DNA from: Archilochus colubris
Lineage: Eukaryota; Chordata; Aves; Apodiformes; Trochilidae
Direction: 5' to 3'
Assembly (NCBI GenBank): GCA_023079485.1
Contig: CM041083.1
Coordinates: 156,568,552-156,632,551 of the forward strand
Length of the DNA stretch: 64,000 nucleotides
A program made the translations under genes and the position numbers. The notes beneath the pieces are model-generated. The model saw only the letters and a list, made by a program, of their open reading frames with translations. It had not been told where the DNA came from and made no database searches. This document shows positions 21,578 through 32,928 of the stretch, piece after piece (within the stretch, counting starts at the first letter, position 1; each line of letters begins with the position of its first letter).

Positions 21578-21636
21578 ATGGAGATGAGAGCTCAGCACGG
21601 CAGCGGGTCGCAGGCCTTGCTACAGGCTCGGCGTGA
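21535..21636 (+). other. Upstream ORF overlapping the SPRY2 start codon
   Basis: The ATG at 21,535 opens a 33-codon frame ([13 protein letters not shown]...) that ends at TGA in 21,634-21,636. This is 59 bases past the SPRY2 AUG and in a different frame (+1 relative to SPRY2's). Ribosomes that start here would bypass the main AUG. The context TCAGATGT lacks the optimal +4 G, so leaky scanning would be expected. The main start has G at +4 (CACTGATGG) but C at -3. The frame is present in any transcript that includes exon 2. Confidence 0.6.
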
Positions 21637-22519
21637 CAGCGGGAGACCGCATGGGGAGCCCGACCTGCGGGATGTCCTGATGCATCAGGTTCATGTCTTG
21701 TCGTTGGACCAGATCAGAGCCATCCGAAACACGAATGAGTACACGGAGGGACCTACAGTGGCTCCAAGGCCAGGGGTCAAGTCCACTCCTCGGCTAGCGA
21801 CCCAACCCAAAAATGAAAGGCCCCATGGCTTGCCCGAGCATCGCCATGTGAGCCGGATCCAGCACACGCAAGCACACACCTCTCCTCGGGTGCCTCTGTC
21901 CCGATCCATCAGCACGGTCAGCACAGGTTCACGGAGCAGTACACGGACAAGTACGAGCAGTAATTCATCTGAACACAGACTTCTGGGATCATCTTCAGGC
22001 CCAGTCGCTGACGGGATAGTCCGTATGCAGCCCAAGTCTGAGCTCAAGTCCAATGAGCTGAAACCGCTGAGCAAAGAAGACTTGGGAGCGCACAGCTACA
22101 GGTGCGAGGACTGTGGAAAGTGTAAGTGTAAGGAGTGCACTTATCCAAGGACCCTCCCATCGTGTTGGATTTGTGACAAGCAGTGTCTTTGCTCAGCCCA
22201 GAATGTGGTTGATTACGGGACTTGCGTTTGCTGTGTGAAGGGCCTCTTCTATCACTGCTCTAATGATGACGAGGACAACTGTGCTGACAACCCCTGCTCC
22301 TGCAGTCAGTCACATTGCTGCACTAGATGGTCGGCCATGGGTGTGGTGTCCCTCTTTCTGCCTTGCTTGTGGTGTTACCTACCAGCCAAGGGTTGCCTTA
22401 AGTTATGCCAGGGCTGTTATGACCGGGTAAATCGGCCTGGGTGCCGCTGTAAACACTCCAACACTGTTTGCTGCAAAGTTCCCAGTGTTCCTCCCAGAAA
22501 CTTTGAAAAACCAACATAG
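21578..22519 (+). CDS. SPRY2: Sprouty homologue 2 (Sprouty-2)
   Basis: A complete 313-residue Sprouty-2, near the human length of 315. It is an inducible cytosolic and membrane-associated feedback inhibitor of FGF and other receptor tyrosine kinase signalling to RAS-ERK. The N-terminal motif NTNEYTEGP holds Tyr55, the conserved phosphotyrosine that binds the c-Cbl TKB domain. A serine/threonine-rich stretch (residues about 108-133, [14 protein letters not shown]) follows. The cysteine-rich Sprouty domain spans about 176-300 ([16 protein letters not shown] at 176-191; [13 protein letters not shown] at 261-273), which targets membranes and partners. Arg250 in CCTRWSAMG corresponds to human Arg252, implicated in PIP2 binding. 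The C-terminal PSVPPRN (302-308) is the GRB2 SH3-binding motif. The start at 21,578 gives the expected MEMRAQ beginning; codon 3 is also Met. The two-residue shortening is at [12 protein letters not shown]. No frameshift or lost key residue was seen. The single coding exon is typical. Confidence 0.98.
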   Translation: MEMRAQHGSGSQALLQARRDSGRPHGEPDLRDVLMHQVHVLSLDQIRAIRNTNEYTEGPTVAPRPGVKSTPRLATQPKNERPHGLPEHRHVSRIQHTQAHTSPRVPLSRSISTVSTGSRSSTRTSTSSNSSEHRLLGSSSGPVADGIVRMQPKSELKSNELKPLSKEDLGAHSYRCEDCGKCKCKECTYPRTLPSCWICDKQCLCSAQNVVDYGTCVCCVKGLFYHCSNDDEDNCADNPCSCSQSHCCTRWSAMGVVSLFLPCLWCYLPAKGCLKLCQGCYDRVNRPGCRCKHSNTVCCKVPSVPPRNFEKPT

Positions 22520-22775
22520 CATCGCTAGCAAGAAATACAAAAGTAACAAGGATTATTTTAACCAACTATATGCAACCAACTAAGCTGCTATGGTCCTGGC
22601 ACTGTAGTAGAAGGGTTGGGGAGATACTTTGCTGTTTGCAGTGAGATCCTTTTCTCTGTGTGTTTCATCTTAACTGATATGCTTGTTAGAATCCAGCTAG
22701 TGGGATACAGAAAACAAAACAAACAAACAAAAAACAAAGAAAAAGGGATGCAGTACATTGTGACCCACATATTGC

Positions 22776-22783
22776 ATAAGCTA
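22776..22783 (+). promoter_or_regulatory. miR-21 8-mer seed site in SPRY2 3' UTR
   Basis: ATAAGCTA is complementary to miR-21-5p positions 2-8, with A opposite position 1 (a full 8-mer site). SPRY2 is an experimentally reported target of miR-21 in mammals, so this site is probably functional. It lies 257 bases after the stop codon. Confidence 0.75.
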
Positions 22784-22905
22784 AAGCAACACAGACACTC
22801 CTAGGCAACTCTATTGTTTGTGAATAGTACTTGCAAAATTTGTAAATTAGCAAATGACTCCTTTTTTTTTCATTGTTTTCTGCCAGAGATAATGTGCTAT
22901 ATTTT

Positions 22906-22913
22906 TGTATATA
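22906..22913 (+). promoter_or_regulatory. Pumilio response element
   Basis: TGTATATA matches the Pumilio consensus UGUANAUA exactly. A related TGTATATT occurs at about 23,091. Pumilio binding generally promotes mRNA decay or repression. Assigned by motif only. Confidence 0.4.
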
Positions 22914-22927
22914 CAATAATATTTTCA

Positions 22928-22935
22928 ACTGTGAA
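22928..22935 (+). promoter_or_regulatory. miR-27 8-mer seed site in SPRY2 3' UTR
   Basis: ACTGTGAA is complementary to positions 2-8 of miR-27a/b, with A opposite position 1. SPRY2 has been reported as a miR-27 target in mammals. This site falls 76 bases before a miR-23 site. Confidence 0.6.
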
Positions 22936-23003
22936 AAATAAGTGGTGTCATAAGGCATGGCACAGTCACAAAATATTATACTAATATGTTGTACATTCAG
23001 AAG

Positions 23004-23011
23004 AATGTGAA
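23004..23011 (+). promoter_or_regulatory. miR-23 8-mer seed site in SPRY2 3' UTR
   Basis: AATGTGAA is complementary to positions 2-8 of miR-23a/b, with A opposite position 1. miR-23 and miR-27 come from the same miR-23~27~24 clusters, so the pair could act together. Confidence 0.5.
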
Positions 23012-23165
23012 TCAATCAGTATGTTTTTAGATTGTATTTTGTCTTACGGAAACCTTCTATTACAAGACTCTGATTTCCCTTTGAACTTCCTGTATATTGT
23101 ACAGTTACAGTAAAATTCAGCCTTTATTTTCTAATTTTTTCAACATATTGTTTAGTGTAAAGAAT

Positions 23166-23206
23166 ATTTATTTGAAGTTTTATTATTTTATAAAAAGAAA
23201 TATTTA
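23166..23206 (+). promoter_or_regulatory. AU-rich element pair
   Basis: Two AUUUA pentamers sit in identical ATATTTATTT words separated by an AT-rich spacer. Such elements recruit mRNA-decay proteins in many immediate-early and feedback-regulator transcripts. Confidence 0.45.
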
Positions 23207-23323
23207 TTTTAAGAGGCATCTTACAAATATCACCCCTTTTTATGAGGACATCATAGTTGCTGCAGATAAGGGGTGAACGATGCATATGTTCACTATAAAA
23301 TAGAAAATATATTAACGTTTGAA

Positions 23324-23329
23324 ATTAAA
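23324..23329 (+). terminator. SPRY2 polyadenylation signal ATTAAA
   Basis: ATTAAA, the commonest variant signal, lies about 15 bases before a CA dinucleotide (23,343-23,344) suitable for cleavage. A GT-rich downstream element follows (TGTGTTGTTCTGAGTTGG, about 23,358-23,375). No canonical AATAAA was seen earlier in the 3' UTR. Confidence 0.7.
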
Positions 23330-23344
23330 CTGGGCTACTTGTCA

Positions 23345-26300
23345 TTTTTCCCCCCTATGTGTTGTTCTGAGTTGGGAAAACTGGTACGTCTAATTGCAAA
23401 CTTCATGGTGACATAGTTACAGCGAGTCTAATATGAAAATTAAAATAGCATTCTGAAGAGTATTTTTGTTGTTGTTTACTGCTTCACCTGAAAATAATGC
23501 AGGAGTTTTGCTTCCTGCCTGTGCACAAATGTCCCACATACCATTCCTGCAACAGAAAAGGAAAAGGGACATTGAAAAATGCATTAATTCATTCCAGACT
23601 AGGACTAATAGTCACTGAAAGCTTGACCTATCCTATAAGTGATGAGCTTTTGTGCTTCAAATAGGAAATAAGTAATCATTCACAAAAAATGTTAGGCTTG
23701 TGTGACTTTACTCAGAGAGAGAGGGGGGGAAAAAAGAAGACAAAATGAATACGGTCAGTGCAAAAATCTTGCAGGATTATTTGTGAAAAGTAGAATAATA
23801 TACCACAGGGAATGAGATCTGAATGCAGTCCAGCCTTATGTCAAACATTTGCCTCACTTGTAAGAAGAAAGTTGCTTGATTTGTCATTTGTGGCGGTTAC
23901 CTTCCACTGAGGTCAAAATCCTTTCACTGCCAAGTTTCCCACCGGAAGCCTAGAGAATGATTTACCTTTCTTTATTAACAAACTATCATTTCCTGTTCTG
24001 AGCATGTCTCTCCAAGTTTTGAGGTCTTAATGTTGAATTTTATTTATACATTTCTTAAACTGGCATTTAAGAAATGCTTGTAAGTATTTTTAAGCTGACA
24101 CTTAGAAAAATCTCATAGCCTTTTCTGAACCCTCTCCAACAAAAACAAGTTATAACTAATAAATTAAGAACTTACTAAAAGTTGAAAACCAGAGCATTGA
24201 GTAAACGTGAGATCTTTTTGCCCCTTAATTTTCATCTGTGATCTGGTGTTCGGGCTATTTTACATAGTTCAATAGTATTCAGATGTCCTACACTCTGCAT
24301 TTGTGTGTATTGGTTATCAATCATCCAGTGAAATTAAAAAGTACAAGTCCTAACTAGTTTGCAAAACAAAAATAGTTGATACATGGGCTTTGTTAATTTT
24401 TTTTTCCTTACCTCTCTGGTGAAAAATGTAAGCTGTTTTTATTTTCCTCCCTACACCAGCTGTCTGATAATTTGGTATACAAAGACAAGCAATATATATT
24501 TAGCCTTCTGTGTGGAATTTGCCAGAAGAAAGTGGCTTATGTTTCATGAGTAATTTGTCCATATTTAAAGCGCATCAATATATTGTGACTGAGTGTTGGG
24601 GCATGTATGTGAGACTGTACTTGGCTGCTGGTAAATGGAGATTTTTATTATTTATTTTTTTGTAGAAATTTTGTTCTTGAACCAGTTGGTAATCATCATA
24701 TGTTTTCATTCACTGAATATAATTCTTGAATTAGATTAGTGCTTATGCCTAAACTGTCCTGGGTTAGTCTTGCTGATTGAAAGCAAACATGGGAATAATC
24801 AAGCAGTCCATTTATTGAGGGAATCTTTGACCTTAAGAGTGTATTTTGAAAACCCAGAAGGCCCACTGATTTCAGTAGACAGCAAATCCAGTCTTTTCAC
24901 TGTAGTGATGAACTTGACAATTATGAAGGTGAGCCTTGTCTTTTCAGACACTTACATTCAGTTAAGTTATCTCTAAGGAAGGCCGGAGGTGAAACTAGAA
25001 AATTACAGCATGTTTGAGCAGTGTAGCAGTGAAGAAGGGTGCAACTCCTAGATCAAGTCCAATGCTAAAATTGTAGGCTTGTTTTTGTTTGCACTATGGC
25101 AAAGGCTTTTGTTACCAAGGTTCGAAGGGAATTCTTGTGTCTTTTTGTTGACAGTGAAATTTGAAGCTGGTCTTAACATTAAACACTGGTTTTCACCTTC
25201 CACTTGGTTCTTAATGAGGATAAATTGTGTCTCCCCACATCCTGGTAAGCCCAGTACCAGTGAATTGGGTTGGATGTATGACACTTGGGACAGAGGACAT
25301 ATGGGAGGGTGGCATTAGCCTGTGGGCTAATTATGGTGCTGGGGTCCAGGCTTCAGATAGTATGAATTACCATGTGAGTGCAGCAGGCTCTGAAAAGCTG
25401 GCCAGTGTATGTTAGTTAACATCCTAATATTACACCTAATTAGATAAGGCTTACGATTCTAAATAAAACCAAAATCTTGCCTCAAAAAAGATTAGATTGT
25501 TCTAGTAAGAATTAAGAGGGCTTTTCAAGTGGATTGAGATAATGTTATTAAAGCATGCCTATTCTGTCCTTTGAGATAGGAAAGTGGAGGTCCAAGATAG
25601 GAAACTTTCCCATACATGGGTTTTCAGAATAACCATGAAGGTCATAGCAGATTGGTATATACACCATGTAGGCCTTCCATTTTAAGCTATTAAGCCACGA
25701 GAGAATAAACCCTTATTAAGGTTCCATTTCTTGTGTTGTTGCTTTTGTGTCTGACCATCAGATTGTAAAATTTGATGTCACTGTAAGGCTTTCTTCAAGT
25801 TAGAGACCTTCAGAACTGGACTCACAGTTGACCATAGTAACAATGGAAACAAATAGCTTTTTTCATTTTTTTTTCCCCTATAATGTAAGCTACAAATAAA
25901 TACTTCAAATTTGCTCCTACAGTAACTTAAGAATGTCTCTACTAATATGCTGAAGCAAATTTTTATTTTGCTCTTTAATGATCTGAGGCTCAATTATAAT
26001 TTCTTTTCTGAGATAGTGATCATAGCAGTGAAAAAAAGAAACTTGGATTCAGGTGGAGAATAAAAAGGTATAGTATTTAGATGAACATAAAATACATACT
26101 TAAAAGGTTTGAGATCATATTCAGGTGAGTATTTACATATTACAATATTCAAATCAGTCTTCAAAAGCCAAAGTTCTCCAAATGAGGTACTGCAGCATTT
26201 AAGTGGTCTTGATGATTGGCACAGTAGCTTTTTTAAATATTTTTTTTTTTAAATCTGTCAGTTTGTGTGAGGTGGAAGTGACTTGACAGTAGCAAAGTAC

Positions 26301-28794
26301 TGACCACCTGAGCACCATGCATAACTTACCCTTTTTTTTTTTTTTCTAAAAAAAATGTACAGTTTTGCCTGTATTACCTTTTTCACTTTTGGAAAAACAT
26401 AATTAATTTGTGTGATGTGTAGTCTTAAGACTTATTCTTAAATGGCAGGGATAATAGGATGCATTTCTGTACTGCAGCAGAATGTTCAATTATTTTTAGC
26501 AATCAGTTGTTGAGGAAGACAGATTTGTACAGTCTGTCTTGTCTCAGATGTTCCTAGATGGGTGCAGGTACAGCGAGTAACAGTGATCTCATTTGCTGAG
26601 ACTAATTTCTCAGTCAGTCACTGGAGCAGAGACCCAGAAAGAAATTGGCTGAATATGAGAGTATGCTTGATTGAGTAATGTATGAATAGTACTGGATGTA
26701 TTTCTTACTGAAAATGTCAGCAATGACATTTGGCTCATCTAAAATAAATAATTAGAAGGTTGGGGTTGCAGGTAGACTACACTGGGACAAAGCACACCAA
26801 ATCCTTACCAACAAAAATATTCAGTTTTTTTCCTCTTTACACAATATGATTTTAAACTAGAAATGAAGAAATAAAAATTGATGTCTCATTGAAATTGGGA
26901 TACTTACCGGAAAACTGTGCATATCCATACTGTATATATATATTTTGCCTTTCAAAAATAGTGTGAGTTTCAATCTGAGGAGACCCCTGTGTGGTAATCT
27001 CACTTACTTCTCTTCATATTTCTTCTTTGTGGTCCCTGCTTCCCCCCTTGACCTTTCCTAGACATAATACATAAAGTTTTACTGCCACTTACTAGGACAA
27101 TAGGTGAAACAGGAGGATAAAACATGCTTTCCTCATTGGTATTCACTGTGTCTAAAAGTTTAAGACAAGGTGGAAAAAATTATTACCTTGCTGTACTTGT
27201 CCTGCATTTTAGAGAGATAAAATGTTTTTTTCCACTTTTTTTTCCATTCATTGGGGCATTGAAATTCAGGGTTTCAGAAAACACTCTATTTTCATTTCTT
27301 TAGTGTGATTTTTATTACTGGGGAAGGGCTTTGTGTGTTTTTAAAGAGTTCCCTTTTGTTTTAACATACTGACACTGTTTTTCAGAGGACAGGGACTGAG
27401 GTTTTACTACCACAAAAGCATAATCTGCTTGTTCATCTGTCACAGGGAGTGTTCAGAGGAGAGCTGATGTAGTTACCTTCGGGCATGAGCAGCAATGATT
27501 GCACTTGAAACAGGGTCAGGGTGGGAGGTTCAGCATTTTCAACAGATACTGTACTACACTTGTGAAGTATTATTTCTTATGTGTTTTTTTGTTTTGTTTT
27601 TTTTTTCCCTGTGACTTAAATCCTACATGCTGATTAGAGAAGCTTATGCCTAAAATTTTCAAACTTTTAGTTTAATTTGGATTGGTTCCCATTTCAGTAG
27701 AAGTTACCAATAATCAGAAGCTTTTACAATGTATCCTACTATTATATAGGATTACCTACTGGTATTTTGATAGTTAGGAGTTTAAATTACATTTTAAAAC
27801 AATCTTGTCAAAGGAGATAATCTGTTTTAAAAATGAAAGAAACTGGATAATCAGAGTAGCTCTGCTTTCCTGAAAGCCTGCTGCATAATTATAAAACCAC
27901 TTGCTGCACCTGAGATAGGAGACAAGGCACTTGATGGAAATCAGATGTTGCAGACACAAGTTTGACTCCTTGACAAGATTCTGAACCAGTAGGCATGGAT
28001 GTAGCAGGATGGATCACCAACTTACAGACCTTGAAAGAGGTGGGGTTTTAAAATATTTTTTTTACCCTTATTTTATTTTGATCAAGAACCAGTGTATACG
28101 AACCAATCATAAAACATGTGGTTGTCAATATGTTTGCTGATAAAGAATATCTTGGTACTCTTTCAGTGTGTCTCAAAAAACAAACAAATGGAAAATTTCT
28201 AAATCACCCTTCAAACCTTAACATTGTAGTCTTCAGAAATTAAGTCAAACATCAGGGCTATAGCAACCCATGTTTCAAAATTAGTTGTAATGTAAGTAAA
28301 ACGCACTAATTAAAACTGTTACTTTAGTTATAGACAGACAGTTCCATTTCAGGTCTAAAAGTCATTTCAGACCTTTTTCATTTCCGCTTTAGTGCAGTTT
28401 TTATCAGTTACTTATTTTCTTAAAGCATTAATATTATGTGAGATACACGTAAAAACTGGTGTACCACAAGTTGTCAAATGCACAAATTGAACAAAGTTAT
28501 TTTTCCCTCATTTCTTTTGCATATTGCAAAGAGGAAAAAAATCAAAATTGTTTTGTTTGATTTGGGTAATTTTGTTTAATTATTGTAGAGAGACTGATTA
28601 CTTAATGGAGTGTTCTATGCATTTTTTTTTTTTCCTCCCTGGTGTATTTGGCACTATAAAAGCTGAGCAGTTAAGGGATCAAGAATGCACTTTGGGTACT
28701 AACCTAACTGCAGCTGCAGTGAATAGTTAAGAAAAGCATAAATGTCAGTGCTTTATTGTAGAGCTCACTGAATGCAGTGTGAGGATCCCATAAT
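23345..28794. other. Non-coding downstream flank of SPRY2
   Basis: AT-rich DNA with no credible gene; the open frames are under 85 codons. A few T-runs occur (26,331-26,345; 27,591-27,606). The part around 27,880-27,920 has AT-homeodomain and E-box-like words (CATAATTATAAAACC, GCACCTG), but nothing that I can assign. Confidence 0.6.
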
Positions 28795-29172
28795 ATTCAT
28801 AGAATCACAGAATGGGTTGGAAGAGACCTTAAAGATCTTCTAATTCCATTCTCTCTGCCAGGTTGCTCAAAGCTCCATCCAATCTCCTTGAACACTTCCA
28901 GGTAGGGAGCATCCGCAATTTAGCTGAGCAACCTGTTCCAGTGTCTCACCACCCTCACACTAAAGAATTTCCTCTTAATGTCTAACCTAAATCTGCCCTT
29001 TTCACTTTAAAGACATCACTCCTTGACCTATTGCTACATGCCTTTATAAAAAGTCCCTCCCCAGCTTTCTTGTAGGTCCCCTTCAGGTATTTAAAGGCCG
29101 CTATGGGGTCTCCTTGGAGCCTTCTCCTCAAGGCTGAACAACCCCAAATTTCTCAGCCTTTCTAAGTATTAA
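28795..29172 (-). mobile_element. CR1 LINE 3' end (reverse)
   Basis: The sequence begins with the complement of the CR1 tail (CATAGAATCACAGAATGGG, then GTTGGAAGAGACCTTAAAGA). It continues through the CR1 3' UTR and the very end of the coding part, including CCTGTTCCAGTGTCTCACCA, TAAAGAATTTCCTC and GCTGAACAACCCC. It is 5'-truncated, about 375 bases long, and modestly diverged. The reading frame is broken. Confidence 0.93.
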
Positions 29173-32100
29173 AATATCCATAAATAATGCTATATAATAG
29201 TAGGCTACATTGTAAAAGGCAGCAGCTTGTGAAGGCAATCTAACTGGATGCTGCCTACTACTGTCAGTCCTGTCCTTGGGGAACAAGGCATTCATCTTCC
29301 ACACAAATGGAAGAAGACTGTAAATTGTTCTGAAATTTATATGGGGAGTAAAGGAGGGTAGGTTTCAGTATAAAAAGTTAACTTTACATCAGGACTGTGC
29401 CGGAACTGTTCTCTCCTTCATACATAAAATCACAGTAACAAGTCTGAAAGTGTGTGATAGTGTCCCTGGCCACCTCTGTACTAATAAATCTGACAGTAGG
29501 TGGAAATGTTCCTGGACAGGAACATTGCAAGGGATTGCAATTGCCCATGCTAGTGAAGTGTTAAGACTTTCCCTGGTTTGAGTTAAGCCAAAAAGTATCC
29601 TCCCAAGCTATCCCCAGCACATTTCAGGAGTCAAAATATTCCAGGGCTATCCCCAAAAGTCAGCTTGCCAGCAGCTCCCCTCTTTAAGAGTTTATGGGAG
29701 TTTACCACGATGGACAATGTCCCTTCAGGGCCAGCTGGATGTGGTATCCAGGAAAGTTCTTGGGCACTTTTGATTTGAGTCCAGGAGGAAGGAGATCCAT
29801 CCCAAAGGAAATTTCACTCACAAAGGAAGCCATCATCATGAGTTTGGATGACAATCTAATCACCAGGTAGTAACTTAATTCCACAGAAAGAACATATTTA
29901 AGGTTTTTTGTAAAAGGAGTAAGGCAGTTGGCAACATAACTTGTTAGACTTAGGAGATAGGGGCTCTTTTTCTACCTCTATTAGGTAGATAGAGTATCTA
30001 CCTAATATTGTATCTCTATATTGTGAATGAAGCATGAATCTGTAATTTTTTGTTTCATTTGGGCAGTGACACTTTTTCTTTTTATAAGTTATTCTTTAAG
30101 TATCTCCTGACAAGTCATAAAGACAGAGTTTTCCCTATATTTATCTTTCATCATCAAGGAAGCTTTCATATGTCACAACACTTAATTTTGAAGAATGAAT
30201 GGCGATGATATGTCTTACTTTCGGATGTTACCTACAACTTGAAGAAAACAATCATGAAACAATCATGAAAATTAGTTTCCTCCCATGACAATCACTGTAA
30301 CCTCATATTTCCACAAGATATGGAAAGTGCTCTCTCTTTTTTCCTTTTAGCTCCATTCTCCCTCAGCCCCCAGGTTATAGAGTGGGTGGCTTATGGAACC
30401 TTGTGACTGCTGAGTGATTTTGCAGGCTTTCAAACAGGAAAATCAGTGTGCAAAGTATTGCACTGGAGTTTGCCATCCAAGAGAACAGATCTCACTAAAG
30501 TGTTCTAAATGTATGCATAATGTGCATAATATGTTTCTATACACACACAGTCTGAGGGAAAAGGACTGTCACAATTTGCCCCTCAAAATACTTGCTTTAG
30601 GAAAATGGAACAACACAGACTTTTTTCTTTTTTTTTTTCCTTTTTTTTTCCTTCTTTTTTTAAGTTTATAAATTAAGCTAAATGAAATATTAGATGGAGA
30701 GACAGCCTGTTCAGTTTATTAAATGTGGCCGGGACTTGTGCTGTTTACATTTCACATAGTTTTTATCCAAAGACCTCACTTCAGCTGCAAGATTGGTGGG
30801 TGAAATGCCTGGCCTCACTGGAGGCAATGACAAAATTCTCCTTGACCTCCTTGAAACTTTGTATAGACAAGAGGTGAATTCCTGAATATGTACTGATTGA
30901 ACATACACTTGAATGGGTATCCTGGGAAAATCCCAGCTGCCTAGGGGAATAAAAAAAAAGTTTGTAATTGCATGAGACACACTTTTGAATCAAGGAATAG
31001 CTACCTTACTTTAGGTTTTTTAACCTTCTTTCTGATCCTGCTTAACTTACTCTACAACTAAGATAATTTATTCCTGCCACTGTTTAAGTATATATTCAGT
31101 CTCTTCCTTTAGGCACCAATCTTTAAGATTTTGTGGGTAGATTCTATTTTGGAGGTTAATTCTATTAACTGTGCTGCAGATGCCTGCTAGGCTTTTTACT
31201 GAGAGACTTGTGCTGATACAAGGATGTGTATAGACTCTTTTCCATTTGGTTCAGTTTACATTTGTCAAACCTTTCTTGTGCACCAGAGCTGGAAGTTTCA
31301 ATTCAGTGTAGCTCAGTTTTTGCAAAAAAGTCTGGGGAGAGAATTCGGTTTCGCTGACTGGTTAATTCATACTAAAAGTATCTGCACAGTGTTTTGTGAC
31401 AATATTACTAAATTTTCAATAAAAGTATTTATATTAAAGAGCTGTAAGCACTACCTGAATTTAAGTCAGTGAAAGCATGCCTAAAATAAATTGCACTGAG
31501 CTGCTCTCAGACAGAAGTATCTATGTGTACTAGCATTGCTTTGATCTGAGATGCCCATTAAGATGGGCAAAATATTTTTACTGTTGCCATTTCTGTACTG
31601 CAGTTTGTATTCCCTGTATATCTATCCACATCACAATTACATCTTCTTTAGAGGAAATAAGGAATGGAAGGAAAGAAGCTACCATGAAATGCACTTCATT
31701 TCCCCACTCCCTGTAAAAGTGCATCTGCAGAGTGAGTGGGTTGCATCTACCCTGTACTCTGTACTTTGTGTGTTGAAGTCTCCCAGGCGTGGTATTTTGG
31801 TCCAGTAAACAGAACAGATTTTTTCCACTCTCTACTTTCAGTGAGAAATGAGTGGTGAAGATGCTAGTTTCCTTACTGCTAATAATCAGAGATAATATGG
31901 TGACTTTCAAAGGCTTTGCCAGTCCCTGAAGAGCCGTGAGAGAAGCTCTCAGGCAAAGGCACAGAAAGGCAGATTCCCAGCTCCTTACCATTAATGAACT
32001 ATTTTAGGAGAAGATTGCATCAAAGGGTGAGTGGTAAAAGTGAGGAGGAGTGCACAGATGTGACTGGTTATATAAACCTAGTATGTGAATCTCTTGATGA

Positions 32101-32839
32101 TGCCAAACCATTTAAATATTCTTTAAAAATCTAGTAGATTTCTGAATGTTGAAAAATTTAAATGTATGCAGAGAAGCAGCAGAACCCAGCAGATTAACCT
32201 GTTATGTTGGATAAGCACAGTTAGTTTACGATGGCTGCAACTGCGCTACACGTAAAATGTTTGGATTATAAGTAAGTTACATCCTGGTTTTCAGGGAAAA
32301 AAAAAGAAGGAGAAAATAACCCATCTAGGTACATGAGGGCTGTAGTAGCAATGGCCACGAAGAGCATTGGCCATGAAATAGTGACTTTGGAGTTTACTGT
32401 TCATTTGGTTTTACTGAGAGGATCAGTCTTACAGTAATACAGACACTAAGTAGACACAAAAAGCTCTCATTTCTAAATTTAGGAACTTAAACCTGAATTG
32501 TTCATGTGATTTAGACATCTCATGTTGACGGCATGAAAGGTATTGGGTTTGGGGTTTTTTGATTTTTTTTTTTTTCTGATGAAGGCAGGCTACAGCATGC
32601 ACAGAAAAGAAAAAAGTGCTATCTTTTCTACCTATTTCAGAGAAATGCAATAATTCTGGGACAAGGAAACATCAGAGACTAAAAAAAATCAGTGAAGTGA
32701 AAGGTTTTTTGTGGTTTTGGTGCTTGTTTCCTTGGTGAGGTGGGTATTTTTTGCTGATTTTTTTTTCCATTGTTTGTTTGGTTTAGTCTTTCTTAAGGGT
32801 CCTGATCTCCTTCAGGTCTTTCTTTTAGTAATTTAACTG
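29173..32839. other. Non-coding intergenic DNA
   Basis: No gene was found. A perfect hairpin lies at 29,979-30,007 and a tandem 11-mer AAACAATCATG at about 30,246-30,267. T-rich patches are at 30,621-30,661. The 137-codon minus-strand frame at 31,578-31,991 has no recognisable motif. Confidence 0.6.
29979..30007. repeat. Perfect 13-bp inverted repeat
   Basis: Arms TATTAGGTAGATA (29,979-29,991) and TATCTACCTAATA (29,995-30,007) are exact complements around a 3-base GAG loop. An alternative short hairpin with TCTACCT at 29,971 is also possible. No element family was recognised. Confidence 0.9.
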
Positions 32840-32928
32840 AGGCCCAGATTCTCAAGTTGGGTAAAGCAACCTGGTTCCACTAATGGTAGTGGTATTCTGG
32901 TGATTTACTCTAGCAGAGAATCTGACCT
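32840..32928. repeat. Degenerate palindromic MITE-like repeat
   Basis: The outer words GGCCCAGATTCTC (left) and GAGAATCTGACCT (right) are inverted copies, with further matches GTAAA/TTTAC and CCACTA/TAGTGG inward. The layout resembles the palindromic 'ggcccagattctca...gtaaat...' repeat common in bird, turtle and crocodile DNA. The copy is old and carries no coding sequence. Confidence 0.5.

Larger units (their letters stand above)
22520..23344 (+). other. SPRY2 3' untranslated region
   Basis: AT-rich sequence runs from the TAG stop to the inferred cleavage site. It contains seed matches for miR-21, miR-27 and miR-23, a Pumilio-type UGUAUAUA at 22,906-22,913, and two AUUUA pentamers in repeated ATATTTATTT words (23,166-23,170 and 23,202-23,206). 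These features suit a short-lived, growth-factor-induced mRNA. Two CAAA/AAACAAAC stretches near 22,712-22,740 are low-complexity. Confidence 0.75.

Noticed and set aside
21691..22074. A 127-codon minus-strand frame
   Set aside because: It lies entirely antisense to the SPRY2 coding sequence and is a shadow of it.
31578..31991. A 137-codon minus-strand frame
   Set aside because: No recognisable motif, no splice or promoter context, and ordinary composition. A frame of this length can occur by chance in a window this size.
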